Assembly (NCBI GenBank): GCA_900764225.1
Contig: CAAFNG010000408.1
Location: forward strand, 1 to 25,155
Origin: Lachnospiraceae bacterium
GTDB lineage: Bacteria; Bacillota; Clostridia; Lachnospirales; Lachnospiraceae
Direction of reading: 5' to 3'
Length of the DNA: 25,155 nucleotides
The notes under the pieces were generated by a model. The model was given only the letters and a program-made list of their open reading frames with translations. It did no database searches and had not been told where the DNA came from. The stretch's first letter is position 1; each line of letters starts with the position of its first letter. The translations under genes were made by a program, and so were the position numbers. This document shows, in pieces, positions 1 through 8,568 of the stretch.

Positions 1-49
1 ACGAGATTCCTCTACGTCTCGTGGGCTCGGAGATGTGTATAAGAGACAG
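1..49. other. Illumina Nextera i7 adapter remnant (not genomic)
   Basis: The first 49 bases match the Nextera i7 side of a sequencing library. They contain the end of the P7 primer (ACGAGAT, 1-7), an 8-base index (TCCTCTAC, 8-15, which I recall as N712), the read-2 linker (GTCTCGTGGGCTCGG, 16-30) and the complete 19-bp Tn5 mosaic end (31-49). Genomic sequence begins at base 50. This is a library artefact left at a contig end, not a transposon of the organism. Confidence 0.97.
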
Positions 50-198
50 GTACCTTCCCGGTGAAGGGCGGGCTTGTTTCCGTGAAGTGGGATGAAAAGA
101 TGCTGACCGTGGAGAGCTCTGTGGCAGGTGGAACACTGGTCTACGGTGGAAAGAAATATGTCCTGGAGCCAGGAAAACCGGTACAGACCACAAAATAA
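50..198 (+). CDS. C-terminal fragment of an unrecognised protein
   Basis: The frame is open from the adapter junction to a TAA at 196-198 and gives about 48 residues, running from TFPVKGGLVSVKW to KPVQTTK. It alternates hydrophobic and polar residues and has Gly-Gly turns (VAGGTLVYGGKKYVLEPGK), which suggests a small terminal beta-sandwich. The pattern is faintly like C-terminal beta domains of bacterial alpha-L-rhamnosidases (GH78) and related sugar hydrolases, and a sugar kinase follows. That is only a guess. The 5' part lies outside the contig. Confidence 0.6.
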
Positions 199-241
199 TA
201 CTGTTTTTACGCAAAATCGTTATGGAAAGAAAGCATAGGAC

Positions 242-250
242 TGCTATAAT
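242..250 (+). promoter_or_regulatory. Extended -10 promoter for galK-like gene
   Basis: The sequence TGCTATAAT holds a perfect TATAAT at 245-250 preceded by the extended -10 TG at 242-243. No good -35 is seen 17 bases upstream, which fits an extended -10 promoter. It lies 77 bases before the galK start and after the stop of the upstream gene. Confidence 0.6.
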
Positions 251-326
251 AAAGATACCGAAAACAAAGAACGAAAAGAAGCGGAAATAAAGCGCATATG
301 ATTGCAGAAAACAGGAGGATATAAAA

Positions 327-1571
327 ATGGCAACGATCGAAATTCCAGCAGCAGACCTGCTGAAAAAAATCTATGGAGAAACTACAGAGAGCAGTGCGAG
401 ATACACCAACCTTGCAGTGAATTTCCAGAAGAAATATCATCATGACAAGGCAGAGTTCTTTACTGCACCGGGACGTACCGAGATCATCGGAAACCACGTA
501 GACCACAATGGAGGACAGATCATTGCGGCAAGTATCGACCTGGATACGATCGGTGCTGCTTATCCAAACGGAACCAATGTGATCCATATGATCAGCGAGG
601 GCTATCGCCAGGAGGTTATAGTAGATCTTGACAAGCTGAGCCCGGAAACCTACACAAAAGGCACGGACGCTCTTGTTGCAGGTATCATGGAATACATGAA
701 GAAAAAAGGCTATGCCACAGGCGGTTTTGATGCTTACGTTTCCACGAAAGTTATCGCAGCAGCCGGTGTAAGTTCTTCTGCATCTTTTGAGATGCTTGTG
801 TGTGCGATCACCAATTATTTCTTCAATGACAATAAACTGGAGTACGGTGAGTATGCAAGAGCCGGTCAGTACGCAGAGAATGTTTACTGGAAAAAAGCTT
901 CCGGACTGATGGATCAGATGGCATGTGCTGCCGGAGGCCCGATCCTTCTTGATTTCTCAGACAAAGAGAACATCAGCTGTGAGAAGATCGCTTTTTCCTT
1001 CGAGGATATGGGATACCGTCTTGTGATCGTAAACACAGGAAAAGGCCATGCGGATCTCAGCGAGGAGTATTCTTCAATCCCTATGGAAATGAGAGAGGCA
1101 GCAAAAGCCATGGGCGTGGAGCTTCTCTGCGAATCCAACATGGAGAATCTTCTGGCTCATGTGAAGGACATCAACAATGACCGTGCGATCCTTCGTGCCA
1201 TGCATTTCTATGAAGAAAACCGCCGTGTTGCAGATGCGGTAAAAGCGGTTGAAAATAAAGACGGCGAGGAATTTTTACGCCTGCTTGAAGAGTCAGGAAA
1301 CTCTTCCTGGGAGTGGCTGCAGAACTGCTATTCCCTTCAGAACTGCAAGGAGCAGAAGATCACAGTAAGCCTTGCACTTACGAAACTGTTCCTGAATAAG
1401 ATCGGTGCAGGTATCTGCAGAGTACATGGCGGCGGTTTTGCCGGAGTTATCATGTGTGTACTGCCGATCAAGGATGCAGATGCGTATGTGGATTACATGT
1501 CTGAGTATGTAGGAAGATCCAATGTCTATCCGATGAATATCCGCAGCACAGGCGCAGTACATGTGGGATAA
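327..1571 (+). CDS. galK: Galactokinase-family GHMP sugar kinase
   Basis: This 414-residue protein is a full-length GHMP kinase of the galactokinase family, which phosphorylates a sugar at C1 with ATP in the cytosol (Leloir pathway for true GalK). Three family motifs are visible: the N-terminal sugar-binding motif GRTEIIGNHVDH (49-60), the phosphate loop AAGVSSSAS (145-153) and the C-terminal VHGGGFAG (366-373). D196 in SGLMDQ matches the catalytic aspartate. The classical signature GEHTDY is replaced by GNHVDH, so the glutamate that contacts galactose in known enzymes is Asn56 here. A similar variant (GRTEIGGNHTDH) is one I remember from a clostridial paralogue group, so the substrate may not be free galactose. 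The start is set by AGGAGG at 313-318. The gene appears monocistronic, with its own promoter and a weak terminator. Confidence 0.9.
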   Translation: MATIEIPAADLLKKIYGETTESSARYTNLAVNFQKKYHHDKAEFFTAPGRTEIIGNHVDHNGGQIIAASIDLDTIGAAYPNGTNVIHMISEGYRQEVIVDLDKLSPETYTKGTDALVAGIMEYMKKKGYATGGFDAYVSTKVIAAAGVSSSASFEMLVCAITNYFFNDNKLEYGEYARAGQYAENVYWKKASGLMDQMACAAGGPILLDFSDKENISCEKIAFSFEDMGYRLVIVNTGKGHADLSEEYSSIPMEMREAAKAMGVELLCESNMENLLAHVKDINNDRAILRAMHFYEENRRVADAVKAVENKDGEEFLRLLEESGNSSWEWLQNCYSLQNCKEQKITVSLALTKLFLNKIGAGICRVHGGGFAGVIMCVLPIKDADAYVDYMSEYVGRSNVYPMNIRSTGAVHVG

Positions 1572-1587
1572 ATAGTTACGGTCAGGG

Positions 1588-1611
1588 TTTTGATTTTTTA
1601 ATCAAAATTTT
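1588..1611 (+). terminator. Weak AT-rich terminator after galK
   Basis: TTTTGATT (1588-1595) pairs perfectly with AATCAAAA (1600-1607) around a four-T loop, and TTTT follows. The stem has only two G-C pairs (one C-G and one G-C), so it may be a poor terminator. Confidence 0.45.
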
Positions 1612-1643
1612 ATGGTTTGTTTCTGATTTATTCCGGGTGTGTA

Positions 1644-1652
1644 TGCTATAAT
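1644..1652 (+). promoter_or_regulatory. Extended -10 promoter for DUF1700-like gene
   Basis: TGCTATAAT has TATAAT at 1647-1652 and the extended TG at 1644-1645. No strong -35 is seen. The promoter lies inside the longest upstream extension of the next reading frame, which supports a start downstream of it at 1695. Confidence 0.6.
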
Positions 1653-1694
1653 AAATTTATTATAGGATATATAAAGAGAGGTTTGATCGGATAT

Positions 1695-2159
1695 ATGAGC
1701 AGAAGAGAATTTCTGGAAATTCTGAGAGGGCAGCTGTCTGGGCAGATGGCGCAGGGTAAGGCGGCCGCACATGTACGGTATTATGAAGATTACATTCAGT
1801 CCCAGGTTCGAAGCGGACGCAGTGAGGCAGATGTCCTTAAAGAGCTTGGAGATCCCCGGCTGATCGCCAGGACACTGATCGATACAGATAACGGAACCGA
1901 AGTTTACGATGAGTCCGGATATGCGGAAGAGAGCTATGGATCGGATGATTATGCAGGAAACAGAGGCGGAGAGTCAGCTGTGAAGCACCACAGCTTCAAA
2001 CTGGACTTAAGCACCTGGTACGGAAAGGCGATCGTCATAGCCATTGCAGTTCTGATCATCGTGCTTCTGGCAACGGTTCTGGTGGCAGTTGCGCCGTTTG
2101 TCATCACATTTTTTATTGTGCTGTATCTGATCTCCTGGTTCAGGAGAAGACGGGCGTAA
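1695..2159 (+). CDS. DUF1700-like membrane protein
   Basis: This is a 154-residue protein. The N-terminal ~70 residues (MSRREFLEILRGQL, ..HVRYYEDYIQ.., ..VLKELGDPRLIART..) form the helical domain typical of DUF1700 proteins, ending in the family-like ELGDP turn. An acidic Gly/Tyr/Ser-rich linker follows. A long hydrophobic stretch near the C-terminus (IVIAIAVLIIVLLATVLVAV and then FVITFFIVLYLISWF) makes one or two membrane spans, and the protein ends in Arg residues. DUF1700 genes usually sit beside a PadR-type regulator; none is next to this one. The frame is open from 1617, but the promoter at 1644-1652 lies after that point. ATG 1695 is therefore preferred, although its ribosome site is poor (GAGAGG at 1676-1681, 13 bases away). 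The molecular function is unknown. Confidence 0.7.
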   Translation: MSRREFLEILRGQLSGQMAQGKAAAHVRYYEDYIQSQVRSGRSEADVLKELGDPRLIARTLIDTDNGTEVYDESGYAEESYGSDDYAGNRGGESAVKHHSFKLDLSTWYGKAIVIAIAVLIIVLLATVLVAVAPFVITFFIVLYLISWFRRRRA

Positions 2160-2206
2160 GTAACAGATGTGTTAAATAATTGGAAGCATATTTTACACAA
2201 ACGCAC

Positions 2207-2235
2207 TTGTAACAGACGAAACGGTCTGCTATAAT
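2207..2235 (+). promoter_or_regulatory. Promoter of the glp operon
   Basis: TTGTAA (2207-2212) and TATAAT (2230-2235) are separated by 17 bases, with an extended -10 TG at 2227-2228. This is one of the best promoter matches in the window. Transcription should begin near 2242, leaving a leader of about 180 bases before the first gene. Confidence 0.85.
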
Positions 2236-2254
2236 TATAAAAAAATGAAGAAGA

Positions 2255-2297
2255 GTTCTGATTCAGCTTGCTGAATACAGACGATGCCATTGAGAAC
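2255..2297 (+). promoter_or_regulatory. Leader hairpin, candidate GlpP antitermination region
   Basis: ATTCAGC (2261-2267) pairs with GCTGAAT (2270-2276), and TCTG (2257-2260) pairs with CAGA (2278-2281) beyond a bulged A, giving an 11-pair stem just after the start of transcription. GTTCT (2255-2259) can instead pair with AGAAC (2293-2297). ATGCC (2284-2288) can pair with GGCAT (2305-2309), which is part of the terminator's 5' arm. These alternatives suggest a switchable leader. GlpP binds glp leader RNA in Bacillus; its encoding in this operon makes the leader its likely target, by inference. Confidence 0.55.
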
Positions 2298-2301
2298 AGA
2301 G

Positions 2302-2350
2302 ACCGGCATGAAAACACATGGATACGTGTGTTTTTATGTCGGTTATTTTT
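2302..2350 (+). terminator. Strong intrinsic terminator in the glp leader
   Basis: A 19-pair stem (2302-2320 with 2325-2343) has no mismatches, only three G-U pairs, and closes on a GATA loop. TATTTTT follows at 2344-2350. It lies between the promoter and the first gene, 75 bases before the start codon, so it must be bypassed for expression. This is the layout of an attenuator controlled by an antiterminator such as the GlpP encoded downstream. Confidence 0.88.
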
Positions 2351-2424
2351 GTGCTTAAATGGTGCATGAAACATTTTTTTACGACATGAAGATATCCGTC
2401 AGATAGGAAAGGAGATATACATAT

Positions 2425-3882
2425 ATGTATGATGTGATCATTATCGGAGCAGGTGTTTCCGGGGCGGCAGCAGCCAGAGAGCTGTCCAGATACAAACTGA
2501 ATATCTGTGTTCTGGAGCGGGATGAGGATGTGTGCTGCGGAACCTCCAAGGCGAACAGCGGAATCGTTCATTCCGGATACGATGCAGAGCCGGGAAGCCT
2601 GATGGCTGAGCTGAATGTAAAGGGCTGTGAGCAGATGGAGGTACTTTCAAAGGAACTGGATTTTGCGTATAAGAATACAGGTTCCCTGACTGTCAGCACA
2701 ACAGAGGAAGGTCCGCAAGCCTTACAGAAGCTCTATGAGAGAGGTGTGAAGAACGGGGTAAAAGGACTTCGCATCCTTAACAGGGAGGAAGTTCACGAAA
2801 TGGAGCCGAATCTGTCCGATGAGGTGAACGCAGCGCTCTATGCGCCGACAGCCGGAATCGTATGTCCGTTCGGACTGAACATTGCCATGGCAGAAAATGC
2901 CTTCACCAATGGCGTGGAATTTAAGTTTGATACAGAAGTAAAAAATATCCGGAAGCTGGAGAATGGTTTTTCCATTGAGACTTCTAAGGGAACTTATGAG
3001 ACAAAATATATCGTAAATGCAGCCGGTGTTTATGCCGATGTTTTTCATAACAGGGTAAGTGAAAAGAAACTGCACATCACTCCCAGAAAGGGTGAATACA
3101 TGCTGCTGGATAAAAGCGCAGGAAAGCATGTAAATGCTACGATATTTGCTCTTCCGAATAAATTTGGAAAAGGTGTTCTGGTAACACAGACTGCCCATGG
3201 AAACCTTCTGGTTGGACCGACGGCTACGGATCTGGAGGACAAAGAAGGTGTGAATACAACTGCGGAAGGTCTTGGAGAGGTACGGGAAAAATCACAGTAC
3301 ACAGTAAAGGACATTCCGTTTCGAAAGGTGATCACAAGCTTTGCAGGACTTCGTGCTGTTGAGGATGGAATGGATTTCGTGATCGGCGAGGCAGAGGATG
3401 CACCGGGCTTTATTGACTGCGCGGGAATCGCGTCACCGGGACTTACCAGTTCACCGGCAATCGGAGCGAGAATCGCAGAGATCATAAAAGAGAAGCTTCA
3501 GCCTGAGGAGAATCCGGATTTTGATCCTGTAAGAAAGGGAATCAAAAATCCAGCGGCACTTTCTCTGGAAGAAAGAAACGAACTCATAAAAAAAGAGCCT
3601 GCATATGGAAATATCATCTGCAGATGCGAGATGATCTCAGAAGGAGAGATTCTGGATGCGATCCGAAGACCGCTGGGCGCAAAATCCCTGGATGGTGTGA
3701 AACGCCGTACAAGAGCCGGAATGGGCAGATGCCAGGCAGGATTCTGCTCTCCGAAAACCATGGAGATCCTTCACAGGGAGCTTGGAATCCCGATGGAGGA
3801 GATCACCAAAGCCGGAGGAGAGTCGAAGCTGATCGAGGGAACCAACAAAAATCTTGCAGAGGAGGGTGCTGACCATGAGTGA
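2425..3882 (+). CDS. GlpA-like FAD oxidoreductase with C-terminal BFD-type Fe-S domain
   Basis: This 485-residue flavoprotein probably oxidises glycerol-3-phosphate to dihydroxyacetone phosphate. The N-terminus carries the FAD-binding Rossmann motif GAGVSG (8-13) followed by the glutamate end of the second strand (LERD), as in DAO-family (GlpA/LhgO) oxidases. The C-terminus from about residue 395 is a BFD-like [2Fe-2S] domain with C399-x-C401 and C436-x4-C441 (CRCE and RCQAGFC). The assignment as the G3P dehydrogenase large subunit rests on this architecture, shared with anaerobic GlpA, and on glpP and glpK in the same operon. By sequence alone an L-2-hydroxyglutarate oxidase-like role is possible. 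The start is fixed by AAAGGAG at 2408-2414. No signal peptide is seen, so it is cytosolic. Confidence 0.82.
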   Translation: MYDVIIIGAGVSGAAAARELSRYKLNICVLERDEDVCCGTSKANSGIVHSGYDAEPGSLMAELNVKGCEQMEVLSKELDFAYKNTGSLTVSTTEEGPQALQKLYERGVKNGVKGLRILNREEVHEMEPNLSDEVNAALYAPTAGIVCPFGLNIAMAENAFTNGVEFKFDTEVKNIRKLENGFSIETSKGTYETKYIVNAAGVYADVFHNRVSEKKLHITPRKGEYMLLDKSAGKHVNATIFALPNKFGKGVLVTQTAHGNLLVGPTATDLEDKEGVNTTAEGLGEVREKSQYTVKDIPFRKVITSFAGLRAVEDGMDFVIGEAEDAPGFIDCAGIASPGLTSSPAIGARIAEIIKEKLQPEENPDFDPVRKGIKNPAALSLEERNELIKKEPAYGNIICRCEMISEGEILDAIRRPLGAKSLDGVKRRTRAGMGRCQAGFCSPKTMEILHRELGIPMEEITKAGGESKLIEGTNKNLAEEGADHE

Positions 3883-5176
3883 GCAGGTTATGACAAAAAA
3901 AGATATCGTGATCATCGGCGGAGGTCCGGCAGGACTGGCAGCAGCTCTTGCTGCAAAAGCCGAGGGAGCAGAAAGTATTCTGATTCTGGAGAGAGATAAA
4001 GAGCTTGGAGGAATCCTGAATCAGTGTATCCATAACGGTTTCGGGCTTCATACCTTCCAGGAGGAGCTGACAGGACCGGAGTATGCAGCGCGTTTTATAC
4101 AGAGGGTTGAAGAACAGAAAATCGAGTACAGACTGAACACTATGGTTATGGATATCAGTCCGGAAAAAGTGGTCACAGCCATGAGCCGTGAGGACGGAAT
4201 GTATCAGATCCAGGCGAAATCAGTGATTCTTGCCATGGGATGCAGAGAACGTCCGCGAGGCGCACTGAACATTCCGGGCTACCGTCCGGCTGGTATTTAT
4301 TCCGCGGGAACCGCACAGCGCCTGGTAAACAGGGAAGGTTTTATGCCAGGAAAAAAAGTAGTGATCCTTGGTTCTGGTGATATCGGGCTGATCATGGCCA
4401 GACGTATGACTCTGGAAGGCGCAGAGGTGAAGGTAGTGGCAGAGCTGATGCCGTATTCCGGCGGCCTGAAGCGTAATATTGTACAGTGCCTGGATGATTT
4501 CGGGATTCCGTTGAAGCTGAGTCATACAGTGGTTGACATAAAAGGAAAAGAGAGGGTGGAAGGAATCACTCTTGCACAGGTGGATGAGAACCGGAGACCG
4601 ATCCCGGGTACCGAGGAATTTTATGAGTGTGATACGCTGCTTCTTTCTGTGGGACTGATCCCGGAGAATGAGCTTTCCGGACAGGCTGGTGTGGAGCTGA
4701 GCAGTGTGACCTCCGGACCTGTGGTAAACGAAAGCCTGGAGACGAACGTGGAGGGGATTTTTGCCTGCGGAAATGTTCTTCATGTACATGACCTGGTGGA
4801 TTTCGTATCAGAGGAAGCTGCCAATGCCGGAAAAAATGCGGCTGATTATGTAATGGCAGGAGAGAAAAAGGATGACAGTGGGGACTGGAAGGTTAAACTT
4901 AACCCGGAAAATGGTGTCCGTTACACCGTACCGTCAGAAATCCGTCTGTCCCATATGGCGGACGAACAGCTGGTACGTTTCCGTGTTGGTGCCGTGTATA
5001 AAAACTGTTATATCCGCGCATATCTGGACGGGGAACGGGTATTTTCCAGAAAAAAACAGGTGGCAGCACCTGGAGAGATGGAACAGATCAAACTGAAAAA
5101 AGAACAGCTGCTTTCGATCCTGGAAGGAAAACAGAATGAGAAAGATCATAAGCTTGTGATCCGGGTGGAGGAATGA
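3875..5176 (+). CDS. NAD/FAD-dependent oxidoreductase, likely second G3P dehydrogenase subunit
   Basis: This 433-residue protein belongs to the pyridine nucleotide-disulphide oxidoreductase superfamily. It has an N-terminal FAD motif GGGPAG (15-20), a second Rossmann motif GSGDIG (166-171) for NAD(P)H or a second dinucleotide, and the late FAD motif ending in GIFACGN. It resembles large subunits of opine oxidase or HcnB-type dehydrogenases. It overlaps the preceding gene by 8 bases, with GGAGGGT at 3861-3867 placed for ATG 3875, so the two products are almost certainly co-translated partners. In this operon it probably passes electrons between the GlpA-like subunit and NAD(P) or another carrier; that role is inferred. 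No redox-active CxxC of the thioredoxin-reductase type was noticed. Confidence 0.8.
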   Translation: MSEQVMTKKDIVIIGGGPAGLAAALAAKAEGAESILILERDKELGGILNQCIHNGFGLHTFQEELTGPEYAARFIQRVEEQKIEYRLNTMVMDISPEKVVTAMSREDGMYQIQAKSVILAMGCRERPRGALNIPGYRPAGIYSAGTAQRLVNREGFMPGKKVVILGSGDIGLIMARRMTLEGAEVKVVAELMPYSGGLKRNIVQCLDDFGIPLKLSHTVVDIKGKERVEGITLAQVDENRRPIPGTEEFYECDTLLLSVGLIPENELSGQAGVELSSVTSGPVVNESLETNVEGIFACGNVLHVHDLVDFVSEEAANAGKNAADYVMAGEKKDDSGDWKVKLNPENGVRYTVPSEIRLSHMADEQLVRFRVGAVYKNCYIRAYLDGERVFSRKKQVAAPGEMEQIKLKKEQLLSILEGKQNEKDHKLVIRVEE

Positions 5177-5180
5177 TAAA

Positions 5181-5549
5181 ATGGAAAAACGAAATCTGAC
5201 TTGTATCGGGTGTCCGATGGGTTGTGCCATAGAAGTGGAAATGAATGGAGAAGAGGTTGTCTCTGTCACAGGAAATACCTGTAAAAAGGGTGCGGAATAT
5301 GCGGCAAAGGAAGTGAAAGACCCAACCAGGATCGTGACTTCAACGGTCCGTGTGAAAGACGGCAGCATGCCGGTGGTATCTGTAAAAACCGCGAAGGATA
5401 TCCCGAAAGGAAAAATTTTTGCATGTGTCGGAGCGCTTCGTGATGTATGTGTGGAAGCCCCGGTGAAGATCGGAGATGTAGTTCTGGAAAATGTGGCGGG
5501 TACGGGAGTGAATGTGATCGCCACTGCAAATGTGAATGCGGAAGCCTGA
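5181..5549 (+). CDS. DUF1667 small cysteine protein, likely third subunit
   Basis: This 122-residue protein matches DUF1667 in layout. The N-terminal cysteines C8, C11, C15 (CIGCPMGC) and C34 (GNTCKKG) look like an iron-sulphur or zinc site, and the following beta-rich half contains VTSTVRVKDGSMPVVSVKT and KDIPK. The same family also occurs as a domain fused to or beside GlpA/HcnB-like flavoproteins. It begins 4 bases after the second flavoprotein with GGAGGA at 5167-5172, so the three genes form a tight set. An electron-transfer role in the dehydrogenase complex is inferred; no function has been shown from sequence. Confidence 0.8.
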   Translation: MEKRNLTCIGCPMGCAIEVEMNGEEVVSVTGNTCKKGAEYAAKEVKDPTRIVTSTVRVKDGSMPVVSVKTAKDIPKGKIFACVGALRDVCVEAPVKIGDVVLENVAGTGVNVIATANVNAEA

Positions 5550-5607
5550 AAGGCATGGAATCAGATATAAATAAAAATAGTATTGTGTGAAATTGGAGGA
5601 AAACAAA

Positions 5608-6339
5608 ATGAGAGTATTTGGACATCGTGGTTTCAGCGGGGAGTATCCGGAGAATACAATGCTGGCGTTTCAGAAGGCTGTGGAGGCCGGCTGTGACGGA
5701 ATCGAGCTGGATGTGCAGCTGACCCGTGATCTTGTGCCGGTGATCATGCATGATGAAAAAGTTGACCGTACAACAGACGGAAGCGGATATGTTTATGATC
5801 TGACCTTTGATGAGATCCGCCGCCTGGACTGCAGCTATCCGGATAAATTCGGGGGAAAATTCGGACAGCTTGAAGTGACGTCTCTTCGGGAATATCTGGA
5901 GTGGATGGCAGAGGAAGAAAATCTGATCACAAATATCGAGCTGAAAAACAGTGTTTACTATTATGGCGGCATGGAGCGCATGGTCATGGATATGATCTGT
6001 GAGTATGGTCTGGAGGACCGGATCATCCTTTCTTCTTTTAACAATGCTTCGATCGTGCTCTGCAGACAGAATGACGATACGATCGCAGGTGGTTTTCTGG
6101 TGGAAAGATGTGTGGAAAATGCCGGTGTTTATGCGAGAACCTGTGATGTGCAGTATTATCATCCGAACATGGATTATCTGAAGGAAGAGCATGTACGCAG
6201 CTGCTCCCAGAATGGTGTTGGCGTGAATGTCTGGACAGTAAACGAAAAAGAGGATATGAGAAGAATGAAAAAATGGGGTGTAAGTTCGATCATAACCAAT
6301 TATCCGGACAGAGGAAGAGAAGTAGCAGACGAAGAGTAA
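5608..6339 (+). CDS. Glycerophosphodiester phosphodiesterase (cytosolic)
   Basis: This 243-residue enzyme hydrolyses glycerophosphodiesters (deacylated phospholipid head groups) to glycerol-3-phosphate and an alcohol. The family residues are present: HRG (6-8), PENT (14-17), ELD (33-35) and HD (48-49), which together form the metal and catalytic site of the GDPD TIM barrel. There is no signal peptide, so it acts inside the cell, like UgpQ. The start ATG 5608 is chosen because GGAGGA at 5595-5600 sits 7 bases before it; an in-frame GTG at 5587 lies ahead of that site. It supplies the substrate of the dehydrogenase encoded upstream. No dedicated importer is in the operon. Confidence 0.93.
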   Translation: MRVFGHRGFSGEYPENTMLAFQKAVEAGCDGIELDVQLTRDLVPVIMHDEKVDRTTDGSGYVYDLTFDEIRRLDCSYPDKFGGKFGQLEVTSLREYLEWMAEEENLITNIELKNSVYYYGGMERMVMDMICEYGLEDRIILSSFNNASIVLCRQNDDTIAGGFLVERCVENAGVYARTCDVQYYHPNMDYLKEEHVRSCSQNGVGVNVWTVNEKEDMRRMKKWGVSSIITNYPDRGREVADEE

Positions 6340-6409
6340 GTCTGGCGGATTATTATGGGGTGTAGAAGAAGGTTTGCAAATATTCTGTCTGGTCTTTGCA
6401 GCGGGAAAC

Positions 6410-6438
6410 TGATACAATAGATAAGAATTGTTGTATCA
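6410..6438 (+). promoter_or_regulatory. Internal promoter with 8-bp palindrome before glpP
   Basis: TGATACAAT holds a -10-like TACAAT (6413-6418) with an extended TG (6410-6411). The same bases form the left half of an inverted repeat, TGATACAA (6410-6417) and TTGTATCA (6431-6438), separated by 13 bases. It could be an operator for an unknown repressor or a hairpin at the 5' end of a glpP-glpK transcript. There is no U-run after it, so it does not look like a terminator. Confidence 0.5.
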
Positions 6439-6456
6439 ATACCCGGAGGTAAACAG

Positions 6457-7029
6457 ATGAAAAGAAAATTTCTGGATGCGATCGAGGCGAATCCGATCAT
6501 AGCAGCTGTGAAGGACGAGCAGGGACTTAAAAGCTGCCTTGGCAGAGAAGAGCTTACAGTGGTCTTCGTTCTTTTTGGAGATATCCGTTCCATCGAAAAA
6601 ATTGTAGAGCGGATCCATCAGGCCGGAAAGATCGCCATGGTACATATTGATCTGATCACAGGTTTAAGTTCCAAAGAGATCTCAGTAGATTATATTCATG
6701 AGGATGTACACGCAGATGGGATCATTTCTACGAAGGCATCCATGATAGGACGAGCAAAAAAGCTTGGAATGTATACAGTTATGAGGTTTTTTCTTATTGA
6801 TTCCATGGCTGTTAAGAACATTGAAAATCTGGGAAACCAGCATGAACTGCCAGATGTGGTGGAGGTTCTGCCGGGACTGATGCCGAAGATCCTGAAAAAG
6901 ATCAGCCGGATTAGCCGTGTTCCTGTGATTGCAGGTGGGCTGATCTCAGATAAAGAGGACGTAATGGGAGCACTTGGGGCAGGAGCTGCCGCAGTTTCCA
7001 CTACGAATCAGCACGTATGGGAGCTGTAG
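6457..7029 (+). CDS. glpP: Glycerol-3-phosphate-responsive antiterminator GlpP
   Basis: This 190-residue protein aligns by eye along its full length with GlpP. Recognisable blocks are LFGDI, HIDLITGLSSKE, DGIISTKASMI, PDVVEVLPGLMPKI and the C-terminal PVIAGGLISDKEDVMGALGAGAAAVSTT. In Bacillus, GlpP bound to glycerol-3-phosphate prevents termination in glp leader mRNAs. Here it lies within the operon whose leader carries the strong terminator at 2302-2350, so feed-forward control is expected. The start is set by GGAGG at 6445-6449. A candidate separate promoter precedes it, which could provide basal GlpP when the leader terminator is closed. Confidence 0.94.
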   Translation: MKRKFLDAIEANPIIAAVKDEQGLKSCLGREELTVVFVLFGDIRSIEKIVERIHQAGKIAMVHIDLITGLSSKEISVDYIHEDVHADGIISTKASMIGRAKKLGMYTVMRFFLIDSMAVKNIENLGNQHELPDVVEVLPGLMPKILKKISRISRVPVIAGGLISDKEDVMGALGAGAAAVSTTNQHVWEL

Positions 7030-8559
<1,530 letters not shown>

Positions 8560-8568
8560 GATAAAAAC

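Noticed and set aside
31..49. Tn5 mosaic end as evidence for a transposon
   Set aside because: It is joined to an Illumina index and linker and lies at the contig edge, so it comes from library preparation.
2245..2274. Nine-codon reading frame (MKKSSDSAC) at the start of the glp leader, a possible leader peptide
   Set aside because: It starts within a few bases of the predicted transcript start, has no ribosome site, and no run of regulatory codons. The RNA pairings explain the region better.
2405..2427. Ribosome site AAGGAGATATACATAT resembling the phage T7 gene 10 / expression-vector site
   Set aside because: It sits in natural context between a native leader and a native gene with no other vector sequence, and it has an extra AT before the start codon. 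Coincidence of a good AT-rich site is the simplest reading.
5266..6417. 383-codon open frame on the minus strand
   Set aside because: It is antisense to the DUF1667 and glycerophosphodiesterase genes, both of which show clear family motifs. The antisense protein is rich in His, Ser and Phe and resembles nothing.
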